From: Rhizosphaericola mali
GTDB taxonomy: Bacteria > Bacteroidota > Bacteroidia > Chitinophagales > Chitinophagaceae
Reading direction: 5' to 3'
DNA: 64,000 bases
NCBI RefSeq assembly: GCF_004337365.2
Contig: NZ_CP044016.1
Coordinates: 2,728,001 to 2,792,000 of the forward strand
A model generated the notes under the pieces. The model did no database searches. It saw only the letters and a program-made list of their open reading frames with translations, and was not told the DNA's origin. Positions 37,998 to 46,366 of the stretch are shown piece after piece (the first letter of the stretch is position 1; every line of letters begins with the position of its first letter). Both the position numbers and the translations under genes were made by a program.

Positions 37998-38488
37998 TCT
38001 TCGAATACATTTTTAAACGGTGTAGAATCTAATTGAGATGCTTTTAAGTCCGCCACCATGGTATTAGTCCATCGATCTTGCCATGGATTACAAGGATGGC
38101 CGAATGCACTAAACACACAAAAAGGAACAATTCTGCAAAATGCTCGACTCATTGCTTTGCCAAAAGATATTTCACTGCCGTCCAGATTAAATGCTTTTGT
38201 CTTTGTAAACCATTTACCTATTGTACGCCCTCGAAATATTCCTTCAACCAATCCCATCGTTGTTGCATATGATAACAAGTAGAAAAAGTTTAATAAGAAT
38301 ACATTACCTCTATCTTCTTCAAATATAGAATAGGACGCTCCAAAATCTGGAAAACATCTAAATATTATCCCTAAAACTAGACTATAAAGAATACCGAAAA
38401 AAATTAAATCAATAATGTAATTAAATAAACGCTTCCATGTACTAGCACGTACGTAATTGACTTCATTAAGGGTTAGATTGATCTCCAT
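37994..38488 (-). CDS. RDD family membrane protein
   Basis: 164 residues from the ATG at 38488 (a TTG two codons upstream is possible). RASTWKRLFNYIIDLIFFGILY near residue 14 carries the Arg-Asp-Asp-type first helix of the RDD domain. Further hydrophobic segments follow, then GRTIGKWFTKTKAFNLDGS near 86 and a C-terminal WQDRWTNTMVADLK. The function is not established; transport or stress roles have been proposed for some members. It converges on the photolyase gene. Confidence 0.85.
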   Translation of the reverse strand: MEINLTLNEVNYVRASTWKRLFNYIIDLIFFGILYSLVLGIIFRCFPDFGASYSIFEEDRGNVFLLNFFYLLSYATTMGLVEGIFRGRTIGKWFTKTKAFNLDGSEISFGKAMSRAFCRIVPFCVFSAFGHPCNPWQDRWTNTMVADLKASQLDSTPFKNVFED

Positions 38489-38671
38489 AAACAATCAGAA
38501 TTAGTTTTACTACAAATTTGAAATTATTTCTCAAACCAACAAAAAATATTAAATCGAAATTATCTGATTTAAACGATATCACATTTGGTTTAATATTTGC
38601 GACATTCTTCAAAACAAGGTAATTGGGAATAAGATGTGTAAAATAATTTATGTGAATTTATATTTATGTAT

Positions 38672-38679
38672 TACCTTTG
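38672..38679 (+). promoter_or_regulatory. -7 box of the rpsO gene
   Basis: TACCTTTG followed by C, 52 bp before the rpsO start. The leader of about 46 nt contains AGAGG some 15 nt before the ATG, possibly a weak Shine-Dalgarno. Confidence 0.5.
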
Positions 38680-38730
38680 CAGCCAATTATAAAGAAGAAA
38701 TAACTCAAAAGAGGTTAAAAAGATTTCAAA

Positions 38731-39003
38731 ATGCCTTACTTAACAAAAGAAAAAAAAGCTGCGATCTTCGCAGAATTTGGCGGAAAAGCTGAAAATACTG
38801 GTTCTATCGAAGCGCAAGTAGCTTTATTGACAGAACGCATTTTACATTTGACTCAACATTTGAAAGCAAATAAAAAAGACTTCTCTACACAAAGAGGTTT
38901 AATGGCAATGGTTGGTCGTCGTAAACGCTTGTTGTCATATATGCAAAAACATAACTTGAATGGCTACCGTGCTCTAATTGAAAAATTAGGTCTTAGAAAA
39001 TAG
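38731..39003 (+). CDS. rpsO: 30S ribosomal protein uS15
   Basis: 90 residues, standard length. TGSIEAQVALLTERILHLTQHLK at about 23-45 is the family signature (only its key part named here: SIEAQVALLTERI and LTQHL), followed by DFSTQRGLMAMVGRRKRLLSY. It binds 16S rRNA helices 20-22. It is followed by a terminator and then pnp, the common rpsO-pnp order. Confidence 0.97.
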   Translation: MPYLTKEKKAAIFAEFGGKAENTGSIEAQVALLTERILHLTQHLKANKKDFSTQRGLMAMVGRRKRLLSYMQKHNLNGYRALIEKLGLRK

Positions 39004-39016
39004 TAGTCATACTATT

Positions 39017-39066
39017 AAAAACTATTCCCGGCTGTTAAGTTATTATTCAGTTGGGAATAGTTTTTT
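39017..39066 (+). terminator. Terminator/attenuator between rpsO and pnp
   Basis: Stem AAAACTATTCCC (39017-39028/9) with GGGAATAGTTTT (39053-39064), a 23-nt loop region and a T run. It may be partial, letting some transcription into pnp 33 bp later, since no separate pnp promoter is clear. Confidence 0.7.
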
Positions 39067-39098
39067 GTATATATGCGAAAAAATTAAATTAGTAAATT

Positions 39099-41246
39099 AT
39101 GTTATCCCAACCATATAGCGTTTCCTTTGATTTGGGCGCAGGTAGAGAAGTTACTATCGGCACTGGCAAATTAGCTAGACAAGCTGATGGAGCTGTTACA
39201 GTCCAACAAGGAAATACCGTAATATTAGCAACTGTAGTTGCTAATAAAGAAGCAAAAGAAGGTCAAGATTTCTTTCCATTAAGTGTAGATTATCAAGAAA
39301 AATTTGCTGCTGCAGGTCGTATCCCTGGTACATTCTTCAAAAGAGAAGGTAAATTAAGTGATTATGAAGTATTGATCAGCCGTTTGGTCGATCGTGCACT
39401 TCGTCCTTTATTCCCAGATGATTATTTCTGCGATGTTCAGGTTTTAATTACATTGGTTTCTAGTGATAGCGATATCATGCCAGATTCTTTGGCTTGCTTA
39501 GCAGCATCTGCCGCATTAGCAGTTTCTGATATTCCTATTAAAGAAATCATTTCTGAAGTTAGAATCGCACGTATCAATGGTGAATATGTCGTTAACCCAA
39601 CAAGATCTGAATTGGCAAACGCTGATTTGGAATTCATGATTGCGGCTACAGACAAAAACCTAATGATGGTTGAAGGTGAAAGTAAAGAAGCGCAAGAAGA
39701 AGATCTTGTAAAAGCACTTGAAATTGCGCACGATGCCATCAGAAAACAAATTGCAGCTCAGCAACAATTGAGAGATGCGAAAGGAATAACTGCAAAAAGA
39801 GATTATACTAAACCAGTAGAAGATGAAGCTATCCAACAGAAAGTAAAAGATTTCTGTGCGGCTAAAATCAGTGAAATCTCTCATGCAGGTACAACAAAAC
39901 ACGAAAGAAGTGAAGCTTTTTCTGCATTGAAAAAAGAAGTAGTTGCTAGCTTAGGCGAAGAAGCTACTGATATCGAAAAGAAACTTGCTAAAAAATATTA
40001 CGACGATTTAGAATGGCATTTGGTTCGAGATATGATTTTAGATGATCGTATCCGTTTGGATGGTAGAAAATTAGATCAAGTGCGTCCATTAAATATGGAA
40101 ATCGACATTTTACCTATACCTCATGGCTCTTCTTTATTCACAAGAGGAGAAACACAATCTTTATCCACGGTAACATTGGGTACTCCCGATGACGAATTGA
40201 TGATCGATAGTGCTACTGATTCTCATTATACTAATTTCATTTTACACTATAACTTCCCTCCTTTCTCCACAGGTGAAATTCGCCCTATGAGAGGTGTTGG
40301 TCGTCGTGAAGTTGGTCATGGTAATTTGGCTATGCGTAGCTTAAAACAAATGATGCCCGGAAGTGAGTATCCATACACAGTGCGTGTAGTTAGTGATATC
40401 TTGGAATCAAATGGTTCTTCTTCTATGGCAACGGTCTGTGCAGGCTCATTAGCCTTAATGGATGCTGGTGTACCTATTCCAAAACACGTAAGTGGTGTGG
40501 CAATGGGATTAATCACAAGAGAAGATGGCAAATATGCAATCCTTACTGATATCTTAGGTGATGAAGACCATCTAGGTGATATGGATTTCAAAGTTACTGG
40601 TACTAGAGATGGTATCTGTGGTGTACAAATGGATATTAAGGTAGATGGCTTAAGCATGGATGTAATGCGTGAAGCATTGGCTCAAGCTAGAAATGGTCGT
40701 TTGCACATTTTGGATGCAATGTACAGCTGTGTTGGTGAAGCTAGAGCTGAAGTGAAACCACATGCGCCAAGAATGGAAAAACTAATCATTGATAAAGAAT
40801 TTATCGGTGCCGTTATCGGTAAAGGTGGTGAAGTGATCCAAGGTTTACAAAAAGAAACGGGTACGACTATTACTATTGAAGAAGTAGGAGAAAAAGGTGA
40901 AGTAAGTATCTTCTCTTCTAATAAAGAAGGTGTAGAAAAAGCATTGGCTACGATCAAAGGTATTGTTGCCGTTCCTGAAGTAAACAAAGTCTATACGGGC
41001 ACTATTAAAAGTATCAAAGAATTTGGTGCATTCGTAGAATTTTTACCTAAAAAAGAAGGTTTATTGCACATCAGTGAAATAAGCTGGAATAGATTAGAAA
41101 CGATGGATGGCATTTTCAAAGAAGGTCAACAAGTTGAAGTTAAATTAGTCGGAATTGATCCTAAAACAGGAAAATTCAAACTAAGCCACAAAGCTTTGTT
41201 ACCTCGCCCTGAACGTACAGAAAAACCAGCTCAAAATAAAGATTAG
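39099..41246 (+). CDS. pnp: Polyribonucleotide nucleotidyltransferase (PNPase)
   Basis: 715 residues. Two RNase PH domains: the first opens with VSFDLGAGREVTIGTGKLARQADG, shortened here to GREVTIGTGKLA near 15, and the second has RPMRGVGRREVGHGNLA near 397 and TDILGDEDHLGDMDFKVTGT near 485, with the catalytic aspartates. A KH domain follows (IGAVIGKGGEVIQGLQKETG near 570), then an S1 domain (YTGTIKSIKEFGAFVEFLP near 633). It degrades RNA 3'-to-5' phosphorolytically. The C-terminal tail after S1 is short. Confidence 0.97.
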   Translation: MLSQPYSVSFDLGAGREVTIGTGKLARQADGAVTVQQGNTVILATVVANKEAKEGQDFFPLSVDYQEKFAAAGRIPGTFFKREGKLSDYEVLISRLVDRALRPLFPDDYFCDVQVLITLVSSDSDIMPDSLACLAASAALAVSDIPIKEIISEVRIARINGEYVVNPTRSELANADLEFMIAATDKNLMMVEGESKEAQEEDLVKALEIAHDAIRKQIAAQQQLRDAKGITAKRDYTKPVEDEAIQQKVKDFCAAKISEISHAGTTKHERSEAFSALKKEVVASLGEEATDIEKKLAKKYYDDLEWHLVRDMILDDRIRLDGRKLDQVRPLNMEIDILPIPHGSSLFTRGETQSLSTVTLGTPDDELMIDSATDSHYTNFILHYNFPPFSTGEIRPMRGVGRREVGHGNLAMRSLKQMMPGSEYPYTVRVVSDILESNGSSSMATVCAGSLALMDAGVPIPKHVSGVAMGLITREDGKYAILTDILGDEDHLGDMDFKVTGTRDGICGVQMDIKVDGLSMDVMREALAQARNGRLHILDAMYSCVGEARAEVKPHAPRMEKLIIDKEFIGAVIGKGGEVIQGLQKETGTTITIEEVGEKGEVSIFSSNKEGVEKALATIKGIVAVPEVNKVYTGTIKSIKEFGAFVEFLPKKEGLLHISEISWNRLETMDGIFKEGQQVEVKLVGIDPKTGKFKLSHKALLPRPERTEKPAQNKD

Positions 41247-41266
41247 TTAACTTACTATATTTTTAT

Positions 41267-41300
41267 AAAAAGCAGATAATCGTTTGATTATCTGCTTTTT
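41267..41300 (+). terminator. Intrinsic terminator after pnp
   Basis: GCAGATAATC (41272-41281) pairs with GATTATCTGC (41286-41295) around a GTTT loop, with AAAA before and TTTTT after. Confidence 0.85.
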
Positions 41301-41349
41301 GCATTTTATAGTCTAATTTAAAAATATTTTTATTTTTTTTGACAAAAAG

Positions 41350-41381
41350 TTTGGCAGTTTAAATTCCAACCCCTATTTTTG
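41350..41381 (+). promoter_or_regulatory. Promoter of the tRNA-Gln pair
   Basis: TTTG (41350-41353), a 20-bp gap, TATTTTTG (41374-41381) followed by C, about 19 bp before the first tRNA. Confidence 0.65.
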
Positions 41382-41399
41382 CACTCCCAATAGCGGAAT

Positions 41400-41470
41400 T
41401 GCCCGATAGTATAATGGTAGTACGACAGTTTTTGGTACTGTTTGTCTAGGTTCGAATCCTGGTCGGGCAA
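41400..41470 (+). tRNA. tRNA-Gln (anticodon TTG)
   Basis: 71-nt cloverleaf: acceptor TGCCCGA with TCGGGCA, D stem GTA/TAC, anticodon stem ACAGT/ACTGT around loop TTTTGGT (anticodon TTG), T stem CTAGG/CCTGG with TTCGAAT loop, discriminator A. CCA is not encoded. It is co-transcribed with the next tRNA. Confidence 0.95.
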
Positions 41471-41502
41471 CATAAAAAAAGAAGGAAATCAACATTGGAA
41501 AT

Positions 41503-41573
41503 TGTCCAATAGTATAATGGTAGTACTTCAGATTCTGGCTCTGATAGTCTTGGTTCGAATCCAGGTTGGACAA
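41503..41573 (+). tRNA. tRNA-Gln (anticodon CTG)
   Basis: 71-nt cloverleaf: acceptor TGTCCAA with TTGGACA, anticodon stem TCAGA/TCTGA around TTCTGGC (anticodon CTG), T stem CTTGG/CCAGG with TTCGAAT loop, discriminator A, no encoded CCA. It lies 32 bp after the TTG isoacceptor and is similar to it in sequence, so the pair probably arose by duplication. Confidence 0.95.
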
Positions 41574-41640
41574 CATAGTTTATTTGGTTAATTCTAATTA
41601 AAAGACAGACTAAGGCCAATTAAAGTATTAATTTTTTTGA

Positions 41641-41668
41641 AAAGATAGCATAATTGCTATCTTTTTTC
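41641..41668 (+). terminator. Intrinsic terminator after the tRNA-Gln pair
   Basis: AAAAGATAGC (41641-41650) and GCTATCTTTT (41657-41666) with a 6-nt loop and a T run. Confidence 0.85.
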
Positions 41669-41715
41669 GTTATACCTATAAGTGTCTTAATCATCCATCG
41701 TCCTAATACTTTTAC

Positions 41716-42282
41716 ATGAAAATACTTTTAGCTTTTATATTGGCTATAATTTCGTTTAATGTGCATGCACAGAATAATCCTTATTATGAAAATCTAATTC
41801 CCGAAATGAATGGTCAAAGAATGCTAAAATTTCATTTTATCCTACCGACTACAATTTCCGACAATGAAATATTACAAGTTGTCAAAGATTGGCTAACACA
41901 TGGTTTTAGCGACCATCTAATAAACGCCAAACAAACTTCCAAAAATTCTATTGACGCTAATGCAGAATTTGGTATTCATCATAAAAAACTTATCAAAGTT
42001 GCAGGAAATATAGTTCGTTACAATCTTTCAATTATTGCTAATGAAAAGGACTATTTTATTACTTTTTCAAATATCAAATTAACTGACGACCAATTCGCAC
42101 CAATTATAGTAAATAATAAAGAACGTACACTTGCAGATGTCGTTAATGATTGTTACAATGATAAAAAACTTGCAGACTTAAACAATAGTCGTGTGGCTAT
42201 TCAGATTATTTATGATCGACTCAAAGATGTTGCAGGCTCACTAAGGGAAGCCGAGCTTAATTATAGCCATTCTATAAAATAA
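41716..42282 (+). CDS. Secreted DUF4468-like protein
   Basis: 188 residues with signal peptide (LLAFILAIISFNVHAQ). The mature part alternates predicted strands and helices: ILQVVKDWLTHGF near 54, IDANAEFGIHHKKL near 82, VAGNIVRYNLSIIANEKDYFITFSN near 97. This is the pattern of the DUF4468 (TBP-like fold) domain found in exported Bacteroidota proteins of unknown role. TACTTTTA just before the ATG resembles a -7 box. It stops one base before the convergent YdcF-like gene ends. Confidence 0.6.
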   Translation: MKILLAFILAIISFNVHAQNNPYYENLIPEMNGQRMLKFHFILPTTISDNEILQVVKDWLTHGFSDHLINAKQTSKNSIDANAEFGIHHKKLIKVAGNIVRYNLSIIANEKDYFITFSNIKLTDDQFAPIIVNNKERTLADVVNDCYNDKKLADLNNSRVAIQIIYDRLKDVAGSLREAELNYSHSIK

Positions 42283-42283
42283 A

Positions 42284-43525
42284 CTATGGATCCAAAGGTT
42301 CTTTATTATTAATCAATAAAGATTGTAAATTTGGGATATAAGAAACTACAGTTGGCGAGATTCTATGCATATTATTAAATGGAATCACGCTCATCTCCTC
42401 CTCGCACCGCTTTGCAAATTTTGCATCCGTCAACCAAGAACTTTGTTCGTGCGTAGTAACAATCAAACCTTCTTTATCCATTGGAAAATGATATTTCATC
42501 AACAAACGTACACCATTTCGAATATTGGTAGTCGTATGACGCGCATGAGGTTCCATAATTATCGCATATTTTGGTATATGTAATTCATTAACCAAATATT
42601 TTTTCATTTCCAACGCTTCACTATAATTGGTTTTGTATGGATGTACACGTCCTCCAGAGACGATTATAACTGGCGCAAGTTTTTCTTTATACAAATCAGC
42701 AGCTAATTGACAACGCAGTATTCCAACTGGGTTAATACTATCTTCTTTTACTTCAGGTCCAGCACCTAAAACTAAAATATGCGAATATTTATAATCTGCC
42801 CATTTTACTGATTTGAAATTTGACAATGCGGTTTTATTAACGCTGGTTGCCATTGGTTCGAAGTCTGCAGCATCGTAGCGGCCGTTTAATTCCAATAAAT
42901 GGGAAGCTGCACGTAAATTCGCTTCCATGAAAAATGAATTCGAACTATAATAATTTTGTTCAACATCCCAAAACAACTGTTGAACCATCTTTCTTTCGTT
43001 AGATGTTTTAATAGGCAAACTTATAGAATCAATGTTTGGATAATTAGACTTTTGCCCTTTTCCATACACATCAATTACATAATTTATCCCCGAAAGATCT
43101 TGTAAAAAATCATTATAAATTTGAGTAGAAATGTCAGCAGTTTCAGTTTTATACAATCCCTTATTCCTCTTTAGCCAATCCAGCATCAAGACATTTTTAC
43201 GCAAAGAATTAGACACGATTTTCGCCAAGCTATCCGTTTCCAAACTATTTAGTTTCAATGCATCAAATAAGGCAAAAGAATTTGCTTGAAAGGAAAACTC
43301 GTCCAAACTATTTATTTTGCCTAATTTTCTTTGTGTAAATCCCTGATACCATTTATTCGAAATAAGTTCCTTTGAAATGGACGATTGTTGCGCTATAAAA
43401 TATAAAAATGGATAATTCTTCTGAAGAACTATAGCTTCTTTATTCCCCAACTCTTGTGCAACTAATGAAGAACAAAAACTAATTATAAAAAGAGAAAAGA
43501 ATACTACTTTTTTGTACAAAATCAT
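42284..43525 (-). CDS. YdcF/SanA-like DUF218 protein, exported
   Basis: 413 residues, longer than a simple DUF218 protein. The signal peptide spans about 5-23 (VFFSLFIISFCSSLVAQE), an alpha-helical region runs to about 220, and then the DUF218 domain: ILVLGAG near 251, AADLYKEKLAPVIIVSGGRVHP near 275 with the SGG turn, and MEPHARHTTTNIRNGVRLL near 325. Members in other bacteria affect envelope permeability (SanA/ElyC). Here the domain would be periplasmic or outer-surface. A promoter lies directly upstream. Confidence 0.8.
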   Translation of the reverse strand: MILYKKVVFFSLFIISFCSSLVAQELGNKEAIVLQKNYPFLYFIAQQSSISKELISNKWYQGFTQRKLGKINSLDEFSFQANSFALFDALKLNSLETDSLAKIVSNSLRKNVLMLDWLKRNKGLYKTETADISTQIYNDFLQDLSGINYVIDVYGKGQKSNYPNIDSISLPIKTSNERKMVQQLFWDVEQNYYSSNSFFMEANLRAASHLLELNGRYDAADFEPMATSVNKTALSNFKSVKWADYKYSHILVLGAGPEVKEDSINPVGILRCQLAADLYKEKLAPVIIVSGGRVHPYKTNYSEALEMKKYLVNELHIPKYAIIMEPHARHTTTNIRNGVRLLMKYHFPMDKEGLIVTTHEQSSWLTDAKFAKRCEEEMSVIPFNNMHRISPTVVSYIPNLQSLLINNKEPLDP

Positions 43526-43542
43526 AGAGATAGAAGTTTATT

Positions 43543-43571
43543 CAAATATACTATGATTAAATCTATCCAAA
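43543..43571 (-). promoter_or_regulatory. Promoter of the YdcF-like gene
   Basis: Minus-strand TTTG (43571-43568), 17-bp gap, TATATTTG (43550-43543), 17 bp before the ATG. Confidence 0.5.
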
Positions 43572-43595
43572 TATTATCCTTTTCTTAATAACGAA

Positions 43596-44144
43596 CTATA
43601 GCGTTTTTAATAATGCGTATTTCAATATACCTGCGACACTCATAGAATCAGTAATCTCTCCATTTATTACCATTTGTAATGCTTGCTTAAATGGCATTTT
43701 CAATTGCTTTAAATCTTCCGTTTCATCAGGTGCATTTTGGGTAAATTTCAAATCTTTTGCCACGAATACAATGGCTTTTTCGTCTGTAACACTGTTAGAG
43801 GTATGCATCACTAACAATTCAGACCAATCTGCCGCAACAATCCCAGCCTCTTCCAATAATTCTCTTTTCGCACCTTCAATTGGCTGTTCTCCTATCTCAC
43901 CACCGCCTTCTGGTATTTCCCAACTATATTGATCGATCGCAAATCTATATTGACCTACCAAATAAACATTCTCTTCATCATCCAATACAAGAACCCCCAA
44001 TGCCAATTTTTGCATATGGACTTTACCATAAATACCTTGTCCACCATTTGGGTTAATCACATCATATTCTGTTAAATTGATCCACTGATTTTCGTATATA
44101 GATCTTTGTTCAATTATTTTCCAAGGATTCTCATTTTTTTCCAC
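43596..44144 (-). CDS. NUDIX hydrolase (ADP-ribose pyrophosphatase-like)
   Basis: 182 residues, GTG start since no ATG precedes the conserved N-terminus. The Nudix box is complete: GGGEIGEQPIEGAKRELLEE followed by AGI, at about residues 79-101. The preceding LVGQYRFAIDQYSWEIPEGG is typical of ADP-ribose/NDP-sugar hydrolases. It cleaves a nucleoside diphosphate derivative; the exact substrate is not determined. It lies 70 bp upstream of the YdcF-like gene on the same strand. Confidence 0.87.
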   Translation of the reverse strand: MEKNENPWKIIEQRSIYENQWINLTEYDVINPNGGQGIYGKVHMQKLALGVLVLDDEENVYLVGQYRFAIDQYSWEIPEGGGEIGEQPIEGAKRELLEEAGIVAADWSELLVMHTSNSVTDEKAIVFVAKDLKFTQNAPDETEDLKQLKMPFKQALQMVINGEITDSMSVAGILKYALLKTL

Positions 44145-44215
44145 AATTAAAATATTTTATGCAATTTTACGCCAGTATATATTAAATACAAAAGCTAATT
44201 AAAACAGTCTAATTT

Positions 44216-45094
44216 ATGGAATTTATCAATCCGGATGAAAATGACAATAAAGGTATTGAGGATAGACGCGGCTCGAGTGGCAAAAAAGTGGCTATTGGCG
44301 GTATCGGATCAGTAGTTATCATTATCATTGCTTTGATTATGGGAAAAAACCCTTCCCAATTATTAAATCAGGTAAACAATGTCGTTCCTCAACAACAAAG
44401 TGAACAATCAGATCAGCCTTATAAAGAATCTGAATCTGAAACTGCACAACGTAAAATTGCTGAAAATGTATATCGTAGCTGTAAAACCGTATGGACAAGC
44501 CAATTACAACAAATGGGCAAATCTTACCAAGATCCAGATTTCGTTATGTATACAGGCTCGACAAGCACGGCATGTGGACAAGGAGAAAAAGCAATGGGTC
44601 CATTTTATTGTCCAGGCGACCAAAAAATCTATATAGATTTATCTTTCTTTGATGAATTAGCGCAACGATTCAATGCGGCTGGCGACTTTGCTAGAGCTTA
44701 TGTGGTAGCACACGAATTTGGACATCATATTCAAAACCTTTTGGGCTATTCACAAAAATTGGATAATGCACGCGGTAGAGTAAGTGATGCCGACTATAAT
44801 AAACTATCGGTAAAACTAGAGCTACAAGCAGATTTTCTTGCAGGTTATTGGGCACACTATGCACAAGATTTACAAAAAAATGGCATAAAAATTAATAGTT
44901 CGGATGTTGAAACGGCACTTAATGCTGCAAGTCAGATTGGCGATGACAAACTACAAAAAGAAGCGCAAGGTTATGTGGTGCCTGATGCATTTACGCATGG
45001 AACCTCCGCACAGCGTGTAGAATGGTTCAAAAAAGGACTTGAATCTGGAGATTTAAAACAAGGAGATACATTTAATTCTCCCGAATTAAACTAA
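44216..45094 (+). CDS. YpfJ-type neutral zinc metallopeptidase
   Basis: 292 residues. The N-terminus is hydrophilic, then a membrane helix runs at about 25-43 (VAIGGIGSVVIIIIALIMG), followed by a periplasmic domain. The zinc site is VAHEFGHHIQNLLG near 164-177, with the downstream LELQADFLAGYWAH near 201 providing the third ligand. CGQGEKAMGPFYCPGDQKIY near 120 is the other family signature. This is the KPN_02809/YpfJ family, whose substrates are unknown. Confidence 0.9.
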   Translation: MEFINPDENDNKGIEDRRGSSGKKVAIGGIGSVVIIIIALIMGKNPSQLLNQVNNVVPQQQSEQSDQPYKESESETAQRKIAENVYRSCKTVWTSQLQQMGKSYQDPDFVMYTGSTSTACGQGEKAMGPFYCPGDQKIYIDLSFFDELAQRFNAAGDFARAYVVAHEFGHHIQNLLGYSQKLDNARGRVSDADYNKLSVKLELQADFLAGYWAHYAQDLQKNGIKINSSDVETALNAASQIGDDKLQKEAQGYVVPDAFTHGTSAQRVEWFKKGLESGDLKQGDTFNSPELN

Positions 45095-45116
45095 ATAAAT
45101 TTCTCAGCTTTTATAG

Positions 45117-45156
45117 TCGCTTCATAGTTTACTTACTATGAAGCGATTTTATTTTT
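45117..45156 (+). terminator. Intrinsic terminator after the metallopeptidase gene
   Basis: TCGCTTCATAGT (45117-45128) pairs with ACTATGAAGCGA (45135-45146), then a T-rich tract. Confidence 0.85.
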
Positions 45157-45307
45157 ACCCTATCGTACATATACGACACTTCACTCCATAAGTTATAGTT
45201 TATAGTTTATTAACATACCTTTACATCGTTAAAGAAATAGCACAAAATATTAGATATCAATATTTAACACATTTTCTTTTTTATTATTTATTAAACTATA
45301 ATGAATT

Positions 45308-45943
45308 ATGAAAAAAATAATTTTTTCAATAGCTATAACCATATTTTCTCTTCATGCGATGGCACAACAAAAAGGTGAATGGAGAGCTAGATTACGAGCA
45401 ACATATGTACAACCCGAAGCAAGTGCTACCATTTCTACCATTGGAGGAAGTGCCAAGATTTCACATACCATTATCCCCGAACTTGATTTTACGTATTTCT
45501 TTGTTGATAGATTCTCAGCGAATTTAATCCTGGGAACTACGAGAAATAAAGTAACCGCAACAGGTACTGCTTTGGGCGATGTCAATTTGGGTAAAGTTTG
45601 GCTATTACCTCCAACATTGACTGTTTTATATCATCAGCCATTGGGACATGGCATTTTACCATATGCTGGCGCGGGTTTGAATTACACTATTTTTTATGGA
45701 AAGAGAAATGGAGAATATATCGATAATATAACTTACAAAAACAGATTAGGCTTTGCAACACAAATAGGTTCCGATTTTGACATTTCTAAAAAATGGTTTT
45801 TAAATATTGATGCGAAAAAAATCTGGTTGAAAACCAAAAACGATGTAACGACAATTCCATCTGTTGCCGGCGGAGCTACCGTACAGTCAGATACAAAAAT
45901 CAACCCTTGGTTATTTAGCGTGGGTATTGGGATGAAATTCTAG
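45308..45943 (+). CDS. OmpW/AlkL-like outer-membrane beta-barrel protein
   Basis: 211 residues with a signal peptide (IIFSIAITIFSLHAMAQQ). The mature protein alternates amphipathic strands: WRARLRATYVQPEAS near 23, IPELDFTYFFVDRFSANLILGTT near 53, LPPTLTVLYHQPLGHGILPYAGAGLNYT near 97 (key part LYHQPLG). It ends with an aromatic residue (GIGMKF), as needed for outer-membrane insertion. OmpW barrels conduct small hydrophobic compounds. An inverted repeat AAATATT/AATATTT at 45245-45265 upstream might be an operator. Confidence 0.85.
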   Translation: MKKIIFSIAITIFSLHAMAQQKGEWRARLRATYVQPEASATISTIGGSAKISHTIIPELDFTYFFVDRFSANLILGTTRNKVTATGTALGDVNLGKVWLLPPTLTVLYHQPLGHGILPYAGAGLNYTIFYGKRNGEYIDNITYKNRLGFATQIGSDFDISKKWFLNIDAKKIWLKTKNDVTTIPSVAGGATVQSDTKINPWLFSVGIGMKF

Positions 45944-45971
45944 TTAATTTTTTAATCTATATATTACAACT

Positions 45972-46000
45972 AAAGGCAGCGTTTCTACGTTGCCTTTTTC
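45972..46000 (+). terminator. Intrinsic terminator after the OmpW-like gene
   Basis: AAAGGCAGCGT (45972-45982) pairs with ACGTTGCCTTT (45987-45997), one G-T pair, loop TTCT, T run. Confidence 0.85.
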
Positions 46001-46027
46001 AATAAAAAAGTTCGTTTAAATATTTAT

Positions 46028-46058
46028 TTTGCCAATCAGGTCATTAAGTTTACTTTTG
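46028..46058 (+). promoter_or_regulatory. Promoter of rpsU
   Basis: TTTG (46028-46031), exactly 19 bp, TACTTTTG (46051-46058) followed by C. The predicted start at about 46064 gives a leader of about 29 nt. Confidence 0.75.
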
Positions 46059-46073
46059 CAGCATTAATTAACT

Positions 46074-46082
46074 AAAGGGGGT
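46074..46082 (+). promoter_or_regulatory. Strong Shine-Dalgarno of rpsU
   Basis: AAAGGGGGT can pair with the nine bases ACCUCCUUU at the 3' end of 16S rRNA with one G-U wobble. It ends 10 nt before the ATG. Most genes in this window have no recognisable SD. In Bacteroidota the anti-SD is sequestered on the ribosome with bS21, so a strong SD on the bS21 gene itself points to autoregulation. Confidence 0.8.
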
Positions 46083-46092
46083 ATAAACCGTT

Positions 46093-46290
46093 ATGCTGAT
46101 TATCGATTCAAAAGATTGTGAAAACATTGATAAAGCGCTCAAAAAGTATAAAAAGAAATTTGAGAAAAGTAAAACTTTGTTGCAACTAAGAGAGCGTCAA
46201 AGCTTTACAAAGCCATCAGTAGTTCGTCGTACGCAAGTATTGAAAGCAATCTACAAACAACAAATCGCTTCTGGTAAAATCGAAGCTTAG
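46093..46290 (+). CDS. rpsU: 30S ribosomal protein bS21
   Basis: 65 residues. CENIDKALKKYKKKFEKSK near 11 followed by LLQLRERQSFTKPS near 31 is the bS21 signature with the Arg/Lys-rich C-terminal half. It binds the 16S 3' domain near the anti-SD. It has its own promoter and terminator, so it is a single-gene unit. Confidence 0.95.
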   Translation: MLIIDSKDCENIDKALKKYKKKFEKSKTLLQLRERQSFTKPSVVRRTQVLKAIYKQQIASGKIEA

Positions 46291-46312
46291 TTTTATTCGA
46301 TAAAACGTATTG

Positions 46313-46347
46313 TAGCCATAAAATTTTAGGATTTTATGGCTATTTTT
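46313..46347 (+). terminator. Intrinsic terminator after rpsU
   Basis: TAGCCATAAAAT (46313-46324) pairs perfectly with ATTTTATGGCTA (46331-46342), followed by TTTTT. Confidence 0.87.
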
Positions 46348-46366
46348 ATGTCTAAAATATTCCTAG

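Noticed and set aside
41400-41573. tRNA-Gln pair as an integration site
   Set aside because: Both tRNAs are complete and no repeated 3' fragment of either is seen nearby.
41373-41576. 67-residue open frame on the minus strand
   Set aside because: It is the antisense of the two tRNA-Gln genes; the repeated protein words come from the conserved tRNA T arms.
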